NCBI GenBank assembly: GCA_020747065.1 | Contig: JAGMVK010000003.1 | Coordinates: forward strand, 682,001-746,000 | Length of the DNA: 64,000 nt | From: Cadophora sp. MPI-SDFR-AT-0126 | Taxonomy: Eukaryota; Ascomycota; Leotiomycetes; Helotiales; Ploettnerulaceae | Direction: 5' to 3' | Shown here: one piece after another, positions 1 to 12,186 of the stretch | How positions within the stretch are numbered: the stretch's first letter is position 1 | Layout of the letters: every line of letters begins with the position of its first letter | Notes under the pieces: generated by a model | Databases searched by the model: none | What the model was told of the DNA's origin: nothing | The model's input: the letters and a program-made list of their open reading frames with translations, nothing else | Program-made: the position numbers and the translations under genes

Positions 1-3000
1 TAAGTGTATTAATTAAACGATAAGCTAGAGACAAGATGCGAGGTAGAGTAAAAGAGTAAGTATGGCTAAAAGCGCAGTTATAATAACAGCTACTAGTAAT
101 AGTAATATTAGCGTAGTAGTAACTGCGATCTTCTTTCTTAGATATAATAGATCGCACGCACTTTAAGTATGGATTAGTAAACTCCTTTCCTACTTATATT
201 ATTAGTATATATTAAAATAAGTGATTATATTAAGTATAAAAAGAATAAGCGTGAATTTACCTCGTTATCTTTTAACTAGAGATTTCGTACGCTTAGTAAT
301 AATCTTAGGAATTGATTTAGTAAACTTGAAGGGAATAGGATCAGTATTATAAAAGGTTTCTAGTATAATAGTAGTGCGCTTCTTTTTAGCCTTACGCTTA
401 AGTATAGGAGATAGATCTTCTTAGACCTAAAGACGATTAGATATATACTTAAGAAGTAATAGTAAAGGGCGCGCACGAGTAGGAAGGGTAATAATATTAC
501 TATTATTAGAGCTAGAAAAATTAGTAAAATCATTGTTATTATCCTAAATAAAAGGATTATTATTATTATTATTGGAGTACTTGTTCTTACTAGACTACTT
601 ATTCTAGCTGGAAGACTTATTCTAGGTAAAAGACTTATTCTGGCTAGATAGTACTATACTAAAACGCTTGGGGCTGGTAGAAATCTAATTAACTGATTTA
701 ATATTAAATCCACTAGCAGATTATATATCAGAGGTATTATTATAAGAAGATAAAGATCTAGTAATAGGCTCAGGCTCGCTCTTATCTTTATTATTATCCT
801 AAGTATATATTAGTATATAAGCTTTGAATAATCGTAATTAAAGATAAATATGAATATTTAAAAAAGAAATAAACTTACCTAGACTACTTCACGAGCCTAA
901 CTTATATTACCTGAATTAGTAACCTACTCTCTTATACGATATGTGAGTTTAGTAACTCTATAATTGCAATTAATAAGAGATCGTAAAGGAGTTTTAGAAG
1001 GTATCTTAAAGTAGTTTAAGGCTATAGTAATCTTTTTATATAAATTTAAAGAAGAAAAACAAGAGGAAAGGTATAAGATGTAAAGGGCTACGTGGTATAT
1101 TAAAAGCTTAAAGGTTTAGAAATATAGAAAAATCTAGGGTTAATATACTCTAAGAAAGTGTACGATTACCTAGGAAATACGTAATCACTTATTAATATAC
1201 AGCTAATTAGAGCGCGCTATTATACGCTGTTTACTAATTCACTTCCGACCTTTAGTATACCTTTTCAAAAGATTACTGATTCACTTCGCCTCTACTAATT
1301 AATACTTGTCCTAATTTGGTTACCTATATTTAGTAATTACAGAGCCTTACTTAAATTCAATAATAACTACTTGTCTATACGCTTCTTAATTCATGTATAA
1401 TTATAAACTGAATCACTCTATATGATCTTTAGAATTAAATCCTTTATTATTCTTTTATTTATGTTCTTTAACTAAATTATTCTATATACACGTTCGTAAT
1501 ATAAGAACGTATTATACACTAGACTTATATGATCTTTATTTACTTATTTAATTACAATATATTTATTTATACTTTCCTTTGTAACCTAGGCATGTATATT
1601 ATAAACGTATATTTGTGATCGTTATACTTATCTAGGGGGTATATATATATATATAGGGTACTCGCTACTTTAGACTTAATCTTTATTTATGTAAATTTAA
1701 TAATAAGACTCTTGGATTCGAGCTTACTATAAGGGTGTGTCGAACGCGTTCTATTAGAAGTTACATCTGGTCTAGTGTATACTTAGTAAGTATACTATAT
1801 ATATATAACATGCTCTCAAGCCCTTCCTTAAGGAGGTAACGCTCTTTTAAATATATCTTTTCATATCACACTTTTACCTTAATTAGGAGATCTCGTCTCT
1901 TTAACCCAGCCTGCTCGCACTACTGCACGACAGATAAGTATTAAGGCTCTAAGTAAAAGCGGACTAAACTAGTAATTAATTTCTATACTAAAACTTATTA
2001 TATTTAAGTATCTAGGTAAAGACTTGTGTTAACCTCTAATTAATCTTTAACTAAAGCTTTCTATTACTTAAATATTAAATCGGTTCCTTTATCTAAGGAA
2101 GAGATCTTTTCTATAAGCTATACCTTAGGTCCTTAAGGGATATCTGATTCCGCTCTATATATAGTAAGGGGGGTATTTTCTAGCTTAAATAGGGTATATT
2201 TACTTTAACTTATAGATTTATCTCTTTCTATTAATTAAATAATTAGTAGTATAATTCTAAAGGAAATTAAGATAGGATTAGTAGGAGGTACTACTAGCAT
2301 AGCTTAAGTGGAAATTAGTAATTACTTAATATAAGCTAAGAAGGCCTCTTAAGTATAATTTTAATTCTTTATAAATTAGATAATTCCTCTTAATATATCT
2401 AGATCACTAAAGTCTTTCTTATCTCAGTTTATATAACCTTTACTTTTATTACCTTAAATCTTATAGCTAGAAAGGCTTCTAGCTAGAATTAAAGAGTTAA
2501 AAGTATTATTAGTAGCTCCGCTAAACGGACCTACTATATTAATAATATTTATAATAGGAATAAGAGAAGATTTAAGCGTGATTTAAGTTAGTCCTAAAAT
2601 AGGGATTCTAGGAATATTAAGAGAATACTTTATAATTTCCTAATAAAGGATATTAGTATTAAGGTAGCTTTTATACACTATAACTTTATAAGTAGTAGAA
2701 ATTACATAATTATATTCTAAAGGGAAATAAAGGTAGTTTAAAAGAGTTTTATAAACTTAAAGATTCTGGTAATAATAATTATAATACCTTAAATTTATCT
2801 ATAGCAGCCTCTATATAAAGGGGGTTATTTAGAGTCTCTATTAATAAAGACTACTTTACTCTAATTATACTAATTTATAATAAGTAGAACTAAACTCTAA
2901 TTTATTAATTTATTTAGGAGATCTCTGGAATCCTAACTCTTTAAGGATAATAATTAAGGACGATTCAGATAAGAATTAATTAACTATATCTTCTAAGTAG

Positions 3001-3170
3001 TAGGATATTATATAAGTTATCCTTAGTAAGAGTAACCTTCTTATTTAATATAACAACGTAATATTACTAAGTGCAGTATTAAGTATAAGAGTAAGAGGGT
3101 AAGTAAATAGTAATATTATAAGTCTAGTATAAAGGAAATAAGAAGATAAGGAGCCCTTATAGGGGGAGCG
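1..3170. repeat. AT-rich, RIP-like degenerate block with no genes
   Basis: The sequence is strongly AT-rich, full of TpA steps, and poor in CpA and TpG. In the first 60 bases I count 8 TpA against 3 CpA plus TpG. No reading frame of useful length exists on either strand. An ATT microsatellite lies near 556-573, and a diverged tandem run of about 21-nt units near 588-645. This is the classic look of repeat-induced point mutation acting on old transposon copies in Pezizomycotina. The parent element cannot be named, because no protein motif survives. The right edge near 3170 is abrupt: composition shifts to ordinary, nearly balanced sequence within a few tens of bases. Confidence 0.8.
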
Positions 3171-4641
3171 GTCTTATATATACACGAATCTGGTCCGGCT
3201 TCCGTCCGGTAATATTCCGGCTAAACCTGAGTACCCCTATTTCCAGCACTTCCGTCACTTCAACGTTACACTCTCAAGATAGCAGTTAAACAGATGAAGA
3301 TGGGGCTCCTAGTCCCAACAGAGCAGATATTATCTGTCATGGTCAGCTTCGTTTAAATTGGGGGAAGGGTGGAGGGTTTTCTATCAATATGTCTTCTCTT
3401 TAGGGCTTCTCATTCTGGCATTCTTGGAGCATCTTATCTAAGAGTGTAATGCGCCGGATATGTTTACCGAAAGGAATTCTTCAAATCTCCATTATGTTAT
3501 GACATAAGTTGGAAGACTCATAGTATCTGATACAGATCTCGAGGTCCAAGATAGAGCGAGAAAAGTCCTTACTTCATTGGCCGCCCGCGACGGCTGAATG
3601 TAAACATTGTCCCACTTGCCTCCTTAATTAGAGGAGGAGCTCAGCGACCAATACTGATGCTTTGGAACATGAAACCACAGTCCCGTTGCATCACGACAGC
3701 ACCTAGTGTGCAGACTATCGAGCCTAGTCAACGATCGATATATATGTCACCAGTTAACGTGATTCCATGTGTAAATGCATGTCAGTCAATGCGGCATGAT
3801 TATCAGAATGCCGTATGCCTTGTGCATTAAGTCGTTCCAGGGATCTTCTTCTCTAAGACTAATATCCGATTATTTCCAATTTCTACATACCTACAACATT
3901 GCAACCGGGAGAATCGAGCATAGACCGCAACAGAAGGGAACGAGCGATGAAGAGCATCTTACTACGCATTTATACGTGTTCCTGTTATGATTTGATTGGC
4001 CGTGAGCAATGGACGTATTCAAGTGTGTGCCGGCCATCTCAGCCTAACAATGCAATGACTTACTGAATGGACGAGTCACTAGATAGATTGGTGGTGCGGA
4101 ATATCATCGCTGCTCTTATCTACATTCTGATCGTCTCGCCGTACAAATCTGCCCACGCTCTTGCACATGCCTGATCGAGGTTACCTCGCCTGTTGGCATA
4201 CTAAATGGTGATTCAGTCATTGGCGATAGTCTTGTAGATTACCAAGCAAAGCCAAAGCAGCTCTTTTGACATTCCGAGATGGACGGGGGGGATACCGAGA
4301 ATCAAGATGTAATTTCTACATGCCTTACCAAAAGTCAATGATAACGAATCATAGAAATCAGATACTTGCATTGCAAAAGCTACCGTTTGACGGCCGTCCT
4401 ATGGATACAATCTAGAGATAAAACATGAGCTCATAATCATTTAAGGGTCAAAACGGCGAAGAAATAAGTTCAATGAAACCTGTCCTTCTCAAACAATTCA
4501 GATCAACTACATTCGAGAGGATATACGTTTAGTTGGGAAAAGCGGTTCAAAAAAAGAAACGGGTATCATATGCAGTACAAAACTTCCGAGACGACAAAGG
4601 TCCGATATTGAGATTTCGAGTCCTGTTCTACCTCGAAAGCC
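3171..4641. other. gene-poor stretch, nothing supported
   Basis: This is normal-composition sequence between the AT-rich block and the first gene. The only frame of note (3775-3990, 71 codons) has no recognisable motif, no paralogue in the window and no splice context. I see no gene here. It probably holds the 3' region of the minus-strand genes to the right. Confidence 0.5.
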
Positions 4642-4920
4642 CTAAGACTGGACAATAGCAAGAAAGAAGACGCAAAGTGCCAATAATAAAAGAAGGTAAA
4701 GTATCCTGCCAACGCTAGGCCTGACTGGAGAAGAAAGTAACGCACAACTCAGAGAACTTGTGATTCCTGTGCCGGGTATTAAGGATCGAGCAAAAAACAC
4801 TGGTCTTTCTGCCATCAAGTGTTCGCAGAGCCCTTTGTCGGAATCTAGAACAAGGTAATCAAGGTATGAATCCTTTGGATTTCCATGTGAACCGAGCCGG
4901 GTCCAGCTAGAGGGCGCCAT
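4642..4920 (-). CDS. small ORF with hydrophobic C-terminal anchor (uncertain; possible alternative tail exon of the neighbour)
   Basis: This 92-codon frame starts with ATG six bases past the stop of the large coiled-coil gene on the same strand. Its last ~22 residues are a leucine-rich hydrophobic stretch followed by a very short tail, as in a tail-anchored membrane protein. The first 60 residues have no motif I recognise. It could be an independent small gene, or a last exon reached by splicing out the upstream stop: a GTATCT donor lies just before that stop, but I found no convincing acceptor. Neither of the two paralogous coiled-coil genes shows such a tail downstream. Coding status is unproven. 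Confidence 0.3.
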   Translation of the reverse strand: MAPSSWTRLGSHGNPKDSYLDYLVLDSDKGLCEHLMAERPVFFARSLIPGTGITSSLSCALLSSPVRPSVGRILYLLLLLALCVFFLAIVQS

Positions 4921-4925
4921 CTGGA

Positions 4926-6845
4926 TCAGATACTCTGTGCAAGTCGACTCGGGCGTGAAGCAATCAGCATATTTCCGTCGTCAAGAGACTTGACGGATCC
5001 TATAACTGAGATTGATGATTGTGGACGAGGTTTTCGCATGGCCAGTTTTAAAGAGTCAAGTTCCGTGTCCTCTGAAGAAGTGTCGGACGCCTGACCCGTC
5101 TTTCGTGGTGCCATGGTCACCACTCCTGTGGAGGTCTGAGGTCCCGACTGTAACTCCCTGGCACCATCTTTGTACCAGTACTTGATAACATCATCTTGCC
5201 AAGTCCCATCTTCATCAATTGGTCCATATTCAGATTCGAACGTTCTCGCAAGGAGACCCACTTCCAAAGGCGACATTTGCAGTTGGTCAAGGATCCACCA
5301 ATCCACTCTGAACGCCGAAAGATGAGAATCATGTTGGATGTTCATGATAGAAGGTGGAATTCTGGAATTTTGTTTCGGATTGGGTTGAGGGATCAGTCTA
5401 GGAAACTTGACATATTCTGATGCCACGCTCCCAACATCCGCATCAAAGTCCTCCGCAAACACTCTCTGTTCTCGGTGTTCGAAATCGGTAGGCTCGCCAT
5501 CATCATCCACCAGTCCTTCAACCAGGCAAGCTTGCTTCAATTTTTCCGCTTCCCTCTCGCCTTTTTCAAACTCTTCAATTAAAGCGTTTTCAGCGACAGA
5601 ATAATTGTCCAGCCACTTCTGATCGTCCTCTGCTAATGTCATACCTACACGCTTCCTGCGCTCCTGCTCTTCCTCCAGAGTATATTTCTCATCGACATGC
5701 CAGTCGAGTCGTTCTCGCACGATTTCAACATCGCCAATCTTTGAGAGGTACTGGGACACCAATGGGTGCTCTAGATTGCTAACTTCAGATCCGCTGTAAC
5801 TGGATGAAATTGGCGAATGGTGAGGGCTTTCCGAATCGTCCAATCGGGACATTCGCTGTTCATCCAAGTTTCGCTCATAGAAAAGGGTCTCCAAATTATG
5901 AAGCTCAAATTCTTTCGCACTAAGGCGGTTTTCAAGAAGGATGCAGTCGTCTTCCAATGGTCCGTAGTTATTCCTGGCGGCATGACAGGCATCGATCAGA
6001 GCTTGGAAGTTTTGTTGCTCTGGTGAAAACTCATGAAGCCCGAAACTAATTCCATGACCCCGTTCTTCGACATATTTGAAGTAATTGTCATTTGCAATTG
6101 ATAGGGCCAACTGTCGGTCCCTCAAAACTCTTCGCATCTCCTGTATTCGAGATCTCAAACCCCATACTTCTGGCCTCAATCTTTTAATTTTAGCCCATTC
6201 TCGGTCGAAAGAGGATAATCGTCCCCTACTCTGACCAAACACATCTTCATGTGGCTTTTGCCTATTATTTGGTGCGATATATTCGCCAGGTCCCGGACCA
6301 GGTGGATGATACGGCAGAGGTCTGACAGGTTGCTGCCCCGAAATTGCCGGCTCTGCCCTTATCGATGGGAGATCTTGAAACAAAGGACCACGGGTGTCGG
6401 ATGGGTACTCCATTTCAGTATTGGCTTCGACATGTGGGGTTTCTGGCATTGAAGAGGTGACTTGTTGAAGGATACGTGGCTCGTACACTGTGCCACCAGG
6501 TTGGGATTGCGTCTCAGCTGACTTCTCGGAAACCTTCTTTAACATCTGTTCCCCTGAGTTTGGCGAGAAGGCCGATGGAAAACTGTGAGATTTTATGAAG
6601 AGCTCAGGTCCGCCGGCATTCCTCATGCTGCCACGCAACTTGGTTTCATGTGTGAGTCCTGGCGTCACACACGCATCTTGTTTAGGTCTATGACTTCCGA
6701 ATGCTATGATACCCAACCCCACCGCGCTTCGGTCTGAATTGATCTCCTCGAATTTGGAAGAAATTAGCACATCCAGGCCTCGGAAAGAAGTCATCGGGTC
6801 GTGATGCTGCTGGGTACATGCTTGCGAAATGCTGGTTGCCGCCAT
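4926..6845 (-). CDS. coiled-coil protein A, partner of a divergent DUF6590 gene (function unknown)
   Basis: This is a single-exon gene of 639 residues. I start at the ATG at 6845; the open frame extends eight codons further only through a GTG. The first ~215 residues are low-complexity and probably disordered. Residues ~220-335 form a charged helical region with a conserved block (ARNNYGPLE, then LENRLSAKEFEL). A second helical block contains GMTLAEDDQKWLD and GLVDDDGEPTDFE. A third block has the signature WWILDQLQMSPLEVGLLAR followed by W-x6-YWYKDG. The gene at 12187-14040 shares all blocks in the same order, and the gene at 20179-21807 shares them in a diverged form. The divergent neighbour at 7477 encodes a DUF6590 protein, and this arrangement is repeated twice more. 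No enzymatic motif, signal peptide or membrane span is seen within the frame. I recognise the type as a fungus-specific uncharacterised family. Confidence 0.85.
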   Translation of the reverse strand: MAATSISQACTQQHHDPMTSFRGLDVLISSKFEEINSDRSAVGLGIIAFGSHRPKQDACVTPGLTHETKLRGSMRNAGGPELFIKSHSFPSAFSPNSGEQMLKKVSEKSAETQSQPGGTVYEPRILQQVTSSMPETPHVEANTEMEYPSDTRGPLFQDLPSIRAEPAISGQQPVRPLPYHPPGPGPGEYIAPNNRQKPHEDVFGQSRGRLSSFDREWAKIKRLRPEVWGLRSRIQEMRRVLRDRQLALSIANDNYFKYVEERGHGISFGLHEFSPEQQNFQALIDACHAARNNYGPLEDDCILLENRLSAKEFELHNLETLFYERNLDEQRMSRLDDSESPHHSPISSSYSGSEVSNLEHPLVSQYLSKIGDVEIVRERLDWHVDEKYTLEEEQERRKRVGMTLAEDDQKWLDNYSVAENALIEEFEKGEREAEKLKQACLVEGLVDDDGEPTDFEHREQRVFAEDFDADVGSVASEYVKFPRLIPQPNPKQNSRIPPSIMNIQHDSHLSAFRVDWWILDQLQMSPLEVGLLARTFESEYGPIDEDGTWQDDVIKYWYKDGARELQSGPQTSTGVVTMAPRKTGQASDTSSEDTELDSLKLAMRKPRPQSSISVIGSVKSLDDGNMLIASRPSRLAQSI

Positions 6846-7476
6846 CGCAAACGATCCAGTGGCGGGCACTGCATGTTATCTTGATGCACTCGTGGTCCAG
6901 GATGCGAGAGAGCGCCACAAAATCATGATTCTTATTGAAGATCAGGCTCGTCGGGCTGGCGAGGACATCCCTTTTGAGTGATCCAGCGCCTTGGGACGGA
7001 CCAAAGGCTTGAGCCTCACCTAATTACGGCTCGCCCACCATAATTAATCTTCCCGTAAAATTGAAAGGCATTCTTCCCGACACAGTTAGAACCGGCTGAG
7101 AATGTGACACGAGGAGTAAAGCGGCAAGAGTTTTGCGATACCTTGCTTGCTGGTGGCTGCGTACCCTGGCAGCCGTCTCGCATCCACCCGGTGAGCGTTC
7201 GTACTGCAAGTCCGTACGTATCCTCCCAATCATAAACCTCCATGCCGCCACTGCATGGAGCGAAGATGCATTTTCTGCAAAAGCACAATGATTGTGAGGG
7301 GTAGGTTCTCCTAGGACAGTGCGACACAGAAGAGCAACGTACTTTGAGCCGCATCAATGTCAAGGAGGTCACCTGTGCATAAAACGGCACGCTTCCGCGC
7401 CTGTGCCCGTTGGGGAATGCACATTACTGGGACGTGAGATTCAATCCAAAGCTGCCAACACGAACTTAGCAAGACA
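6846..7476. promoter_or_regulatory. shared divergent promoter region of pair A
   Basis: The 631 bp separate the ATG of the coiled-coil gene (minus) from that of the DUF6590 gene (plus), so both upstream regions must lie here. No coding frame is supported. The overlapping small frames at 7016-7493 have no motif and overlap one another on both strands. A short string shared with the pair B promoter (GAGCCTCACC near 7012 and near 14199) is too short to be meaningful alone. Confidence 0.5.
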
Positions 7477-9074
7477 ATGCCAAAGTATCCCACCGACTGG
7501 AGTGAATGGAGCTATAACAAGAGGAGGCGTCGTTCGGAGCGTTACCGTGAAGTTTCAAGAGGCAAGATCATTGTCGCAATAAATGTCTGGTAAATAAAAA
7601 TTAATCTCCCTAGCAGGGCAACACCAATGGCAATACCAATATGAGAGGACCTCGACGGAAGAAGGTCCTCAAGAAGGGGATTCAAGGACCACTGGAGGTC
7701 CGTCAAGAGAATCAGTCGTGTCAGATAACCAACAGTCATGGCAAGATGGTGGGGCTGATGGTGTGGATGGCATCACGGAAAATCTCAATGATATCAACAT
7801 GAATTCACAACCGCATGTTCAGTCTTACAACACCAATTATGGAAATTTTCACCTGAATTCCTCAGCCGGATCTTCTACAAGTGCAAGCTTCACTGCGCCG
7901 TCCCAAGGTTCATACATCGACCAAAGTAATGTTGGCAACCCCTCATACGTTGGGGCTGGATCATATCCTCAACCCCAATATGATCAAAGTCAGATGGATT
8001 GTAAGCCCAGGCCATCATTACTAATATTTCTGAAATATTGCTCTGACCTGATACAGTACCACGTCCCACGGAACCTACCAGGTGGATTCATACTAGGAAC
8101 AAACGATCCAAACATGACGAACTTGATAGGAGTATGTCTTTTGATCAATCTCAAAATTGAGCTTTTATTGACGAGCTCTAGGGTTCAAAGTCCACAGGAG
8201 TAAGGACTTCAGGTTTGGGGCGGCAAGTTTGAGCCAGTACCATCTGCAGAAATTTGACTAATTGATGAAAGGTATTCAAAGTCTTATGGTCCGAGCCAAA
8301 GGGTGCTACGGGGACGGAGATAACCATGAGAGCAAACGGGGAAGATGCACATCAGAAGATACGTCGATTTGTCGTGGTTATCAACTGCCCCGGTCACAGC
8401 CTATGCATGTAAGCGAACTATCCCGAAGACTGAATCTTCAACAACTTACTCGATAATGGTGCAGTCCAATCTTGACGTATGGTGGTCAAGGTACCACTAA
8501 GCGTGGTGTCCATGCCGCAGACCATGCAATCATTTACACGTCGAAGAAGGACGGCCCACAGCTGATGCAGAACGAGGTGCTTTACAAGGAACCCATAAGA
8601 ATGGAGCCGATCGACGATTCCCACAAGTTAGATGAAGCTTCGAGGGTCAACTATCGCAAGGTGTATACTGTTGAGCATAACGTCAAAGTTATGTTCATTG
8701 GGGATTTGACCAAAACAGCACGTGCTCAAGTCATCGCCGACTACAATCTTGTGCACCCTTTACTGACAAATTCTGATCCTGAGACAGACTATACGACTGA
8801 TCGGGAGCTTCCTGGCCCTCAGCAAACAAATCATAGCTCAACAGCGCCAAGTGCTGAGCAAGGAGGCATGGGGACACAGACAGGACCTGGTGATTCGACC
8901 CCGCGTGCTGAAACCCATTCCTACACATCCTTTGGTAATCCTCAGAATGTGCTGGTAACCTCGTATTCCAATCCGGCAACCTCCAGTTTTCAACCAATAG
9001 TATCGACCTATCAGCAACCACAAAGCGACGAACCCCCTGGTTCAGCCGAGGACTATTACTCACCTGAAGGGTAG
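7477..9074 (+). CDS. DUF6590-domain protein A' (six exons, one GC-AG intron)
   Basis: Exons are 7477-7546, 7614-8000, 8057-8131, 8182-8222, 8272-8408 and 8465-9074; they sum to 1320 nt, giving 439 residues with no internal stop. The N-terminus (MPK...; WSEWSYNKRRRRSERY) and its phase-1 first intron match the paralogue at 14706. The DUF6590-like domain spans residues ~178-333: SKDFRFGAVFKVLWSEP, then IRRFVVVINCPGHSLCIPI, LTYGGQG, and VNYRKVYTVEHNVKVMFIG. The rest is disordered: a Q/N/S/Y-rich N-terminal arm and a P/S/T-rich acidic tail. The domain is a fungus-specific fold of unknown function. The intron at 8223-8271 must be spliced as GC-AG to restore the domain. The gene is divergently paired with the coiled-coil gene at 4926-6845. 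The domain name is from memory; no search was run. Confidence 0.8.
8223..8271 (+). other. GC-AG intron in DUF6590 gene A'
   Basis: The 49-nt intron begins GCAAGT, the usual form of a non-canonical GC donor, and ends AAAG. Removing it joins RFGA to VFKVLWSEP in frame. The paralogue at 14706 has an ordinary GT-AG intron (15336-15386) at the equivalent codon. No GT donor in the right phase is available here. Confidence 0.7.
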
Positions 9075-12000
9075 ACGGGATTACCGCCACTTTTGGTAAG
9101 TAATATTCAGTCGACACCAACAGATGAAAAACTGACTATCGAGCCGCCATCACAGATACGTTGCTTTAGCATACCTACGTTAAGATAACTTCTTCGCACT
9201 GACCCCTTGCCATCTATCGGTTGTTGGACCATCACGTTTTAAGAAATTACCTTTATGCAAAGCCGGAGGTCCGGATATGATTAACGAATTTTCTTCACTC
9301 CCTTTGTTGTCGCAACTCTCATTTCAGGTTCCTGCGGGTCTTACTTGGATGCGCTTAGTATACACGAGGACAGCTACCACACTATGTGCGATCAGTGGAC
9401 CAGGACCGGCTCCAGTGCCATATTCACGAACTGTTTTCCTTGTTTTAGCGCAGATTTGCAGCGTGCCGCAGTTCACTTGCCACTTTATCAATCGTATAAT
9501 ACTAGTTATGGGGTTTCTCCTTTGAAAATGATTGGGCATTTAGTCAAGCAGCATTTCATATCGGTATATCTGTCAGCCGAAGAATGTTAGCCCATATTTG
9601 TAGCCACTTTAGTGCCCAAACAATATCCACATCCCGATCATCAGCCACAGCAGTGACAACGCTGTTTGTGCTCCGTGGTCTAGTCCAATTGAATGGACTA
9701 TATGCATCTTCATTTTTGGTAAATGATGCCATTTGTGCACGGCAGGCTTTTAAATATCCAATTATTATTGTCAACCAGTAACAGTTGCCGATGACAACTC
9801 ACCACACGGCAAAATGCTACCCATTGATGCCCTACCGCGCCCATCGATTAAGCCTCTTTTCTGACATCGGCTAACTTTGGTGAATAGAATCGAAAATTCG
9901 GTCTGATACTTCATCTTTCTCATCTATCAGACTTAGTGTTCTCAAACCTGAAAACGGTATGCAACTTTGAATACCTAACGAGATCCAGACTATTCGTGAA
10001 TGTGGGGCTGGGCGTAGGCGGAATTTTTATGGTTGAGCAACAACACCTTCTCTCGTTATGAAGAAATGTTGGTCATACGGAATGAGAGCTATCAATTATG
10101 ACTGAGACTATGTTCTACGTATCAGTTCACACAGGCTTCGCTTCTACTATTGCTCTTGTTGTTGGAAGAAACTTAGCGTTGCCGTTCCCGTTCCCGAGCC
10201 GAGCCGAGATGGTCCACTTTAACTTCGCTTATGAACCACGAACAAAACAAAGGAGATCAGCCAACGGGGAAGAGCTTGAGACCAGTCAGAGGCGGCATAA
10301 ATTACGTTCTTAGGTTTACACTTGACGAAATGATACATGCCTGCTCCCCTGCTCCCCGGCCAAATTCCTAGTGGCATTTACTGGGCCATTAAATCTGTTG
10401 TACTGAAATATAACCATCGAATTGTGCCTCAAAACGGTCCCGAAAAGCAAAAGCATCTGTGCATCTGGGTTCCTGATCAAATTATACCCCTAGGAGATAT
10501 TCATGATCAATGATGATGGGATCGCAAGGTATCGAGTTGGGGAGTTGTTATTATGCATTTGCCCGTAGAAACACCAATGCGATATTAGTGATAGGCATGA
10601 AAGATAGGTAAGGCCATGAACATAGTCAAAGTACTGTCATGAACAGCAGAGAGCTGGCCTTCGTAACTTGTAACGAGCTCCGGCGGCCCATTGAACTTGC
10701 CTGATCTGTCGCTACCTGATCTTGTAATACCATACGCTGAAACAGTTCCCAACGAATCCGGTTCAAGTCAGACATGAGATAACCAGTTTGAATGCAATTT
10801 ATTGAATCTATTTTCCATCCTTCATCTGCAATAGTCCAAAACCTGCCGCAAATAAAGTCCAGCCAAGGTTCCGTTCCTGCTTCTCAACAGAGGGCAAAGT
10901 GGATCCGGTACGCTAAAGATTTAGCGATCGTATCCCTGCAGAAATTGGCACAGTCGCCAAAATTAGTCATCCACGGCCTGAAAACCAGCGTGGGACTGAC
11001 CTAACGATGGGAGTTCCTGCAGCCATACGGCCCGAGCCTGAACCCAAAAAAGACAAGACCTATTACATCAAAATTCAAGTCAAATCTCTTATTATCAAAA
11101 CATAAAATGACCAGGTGAAGAATTAGAGAAGGCCAGATCTCGGAAACATATTTCCTGTAAAAGGTTAGCGTTCATCGTATGGTGCTGCTTCTAGGCTCAG
11201 CTCAATAACATGCCTCATGAGAGCGCTGAAGCCAGGAGACGCCTGTTATTCAGGGATCCAGGAAGGATCCCAAAGGATTTCAAATCAGGATGTCCCGCCC
11301 CGGGAGTGTAGCAGCAAGCACCCGGAAATCACGGATTGAAATGTGAAGCGAGCTGTGATTTTGGGGCAAACCATTGGCTGTAGATTGGGCGTCTGAATGG
11401 GAGGTCTGCTGACCATGTCAGCCTAATCACACCTTCAGGGATCCTATTCGCGGCAAATTTTTGTGGGAGTCATTGACTGGAAATTGGTGGGATTTGTCGC
11501 CGCTCTTATCTGTGCCCATTTGTACAGGTCGTACTACCACACCAGTTTTTTGATGCATCTGCCATTTGACAGTCTCGCCCGGGTTCATCAGACAGTAGCG
11601 TGCATTGCATCCGAGAAAGACAGTGACAGGACTGACGATGTTGCCTTCACAAGGCCGAACACAGAGATATACCAGATGCAGAATATGCCAGAGAGAAACG
11701 CCCGAGAAATTCAGAATAGCTCGCTCTTATCCGATATAAGTGAAGAAAAAGAAGTCAAATTCGCTTTGGTGATCCTCGTGGGACCTGGACAAGGCCCAAC
11801 AGTGAATGGCAACAAAGCATACTGGCCACAGTGCTATGGACTCGTGCCCTTCCCGAAACATACAAAAATGAAACAAAATCCCCAGAACGCCCTCTTTGAA
11901 ACGCCCTCTCATTCTGCGCAGTAAACAAATTCCTGCCTAGTCTCCCACTCCGTGGTGCGCTTGCAGGTTTTTCGGTCCAGTTGAGCCTCAAGCCAACAAA

Positions 12001-12186
12001 CGATTTGCCCTCAATAACAAAGCTTCCAGACCACTGCCCATCGGAGCGTATTGAGGAAGAAAAAATGGCGTGATGAAAAGCGAATGAGATTCTACTCAAC
12101 GCCCCGGATGCCTCAATTCTCCTCAATTCTCGATCTGGTCTGTCTCGAAGATCGTGTTCCAAAAGAGAACGCTCTTTGCAAGAATT
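9075..12186. other. 3.1-kb gene-poor spacer between units A and B
   Basis: Small frames occur (for example 10098-10313 and 11463-11924), but none shows a motif, a paralogue in the window or a plausible exon chain. The 153-codon frame at 11463 begins only at a GTG and contains one hydrophobic stretch near its start. I regard it as chance. Composition is ordinary, not RIP-like. Confidence 0.5.

Noticed and set aside
3775..3990. 71-codon plus-strand frame
   Set aside because: Short, no motif, no context; expected by chance in 64 kb.
8131..8271. Apparent pseudogene: stops within the DUF6590 domain of A'
   Set aside because: Two short introns, one of GC-AG type, give an uninterrupted 439-codon reading with all conserved domain motifs.
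11463..11924. 153-codon plus-strand frame with one hydrophobic segment near the start
   Set aside because: Begins at a GTG, shows no motif or paralogue, and is in a gene-poor spacer; chance cannot be excluded.
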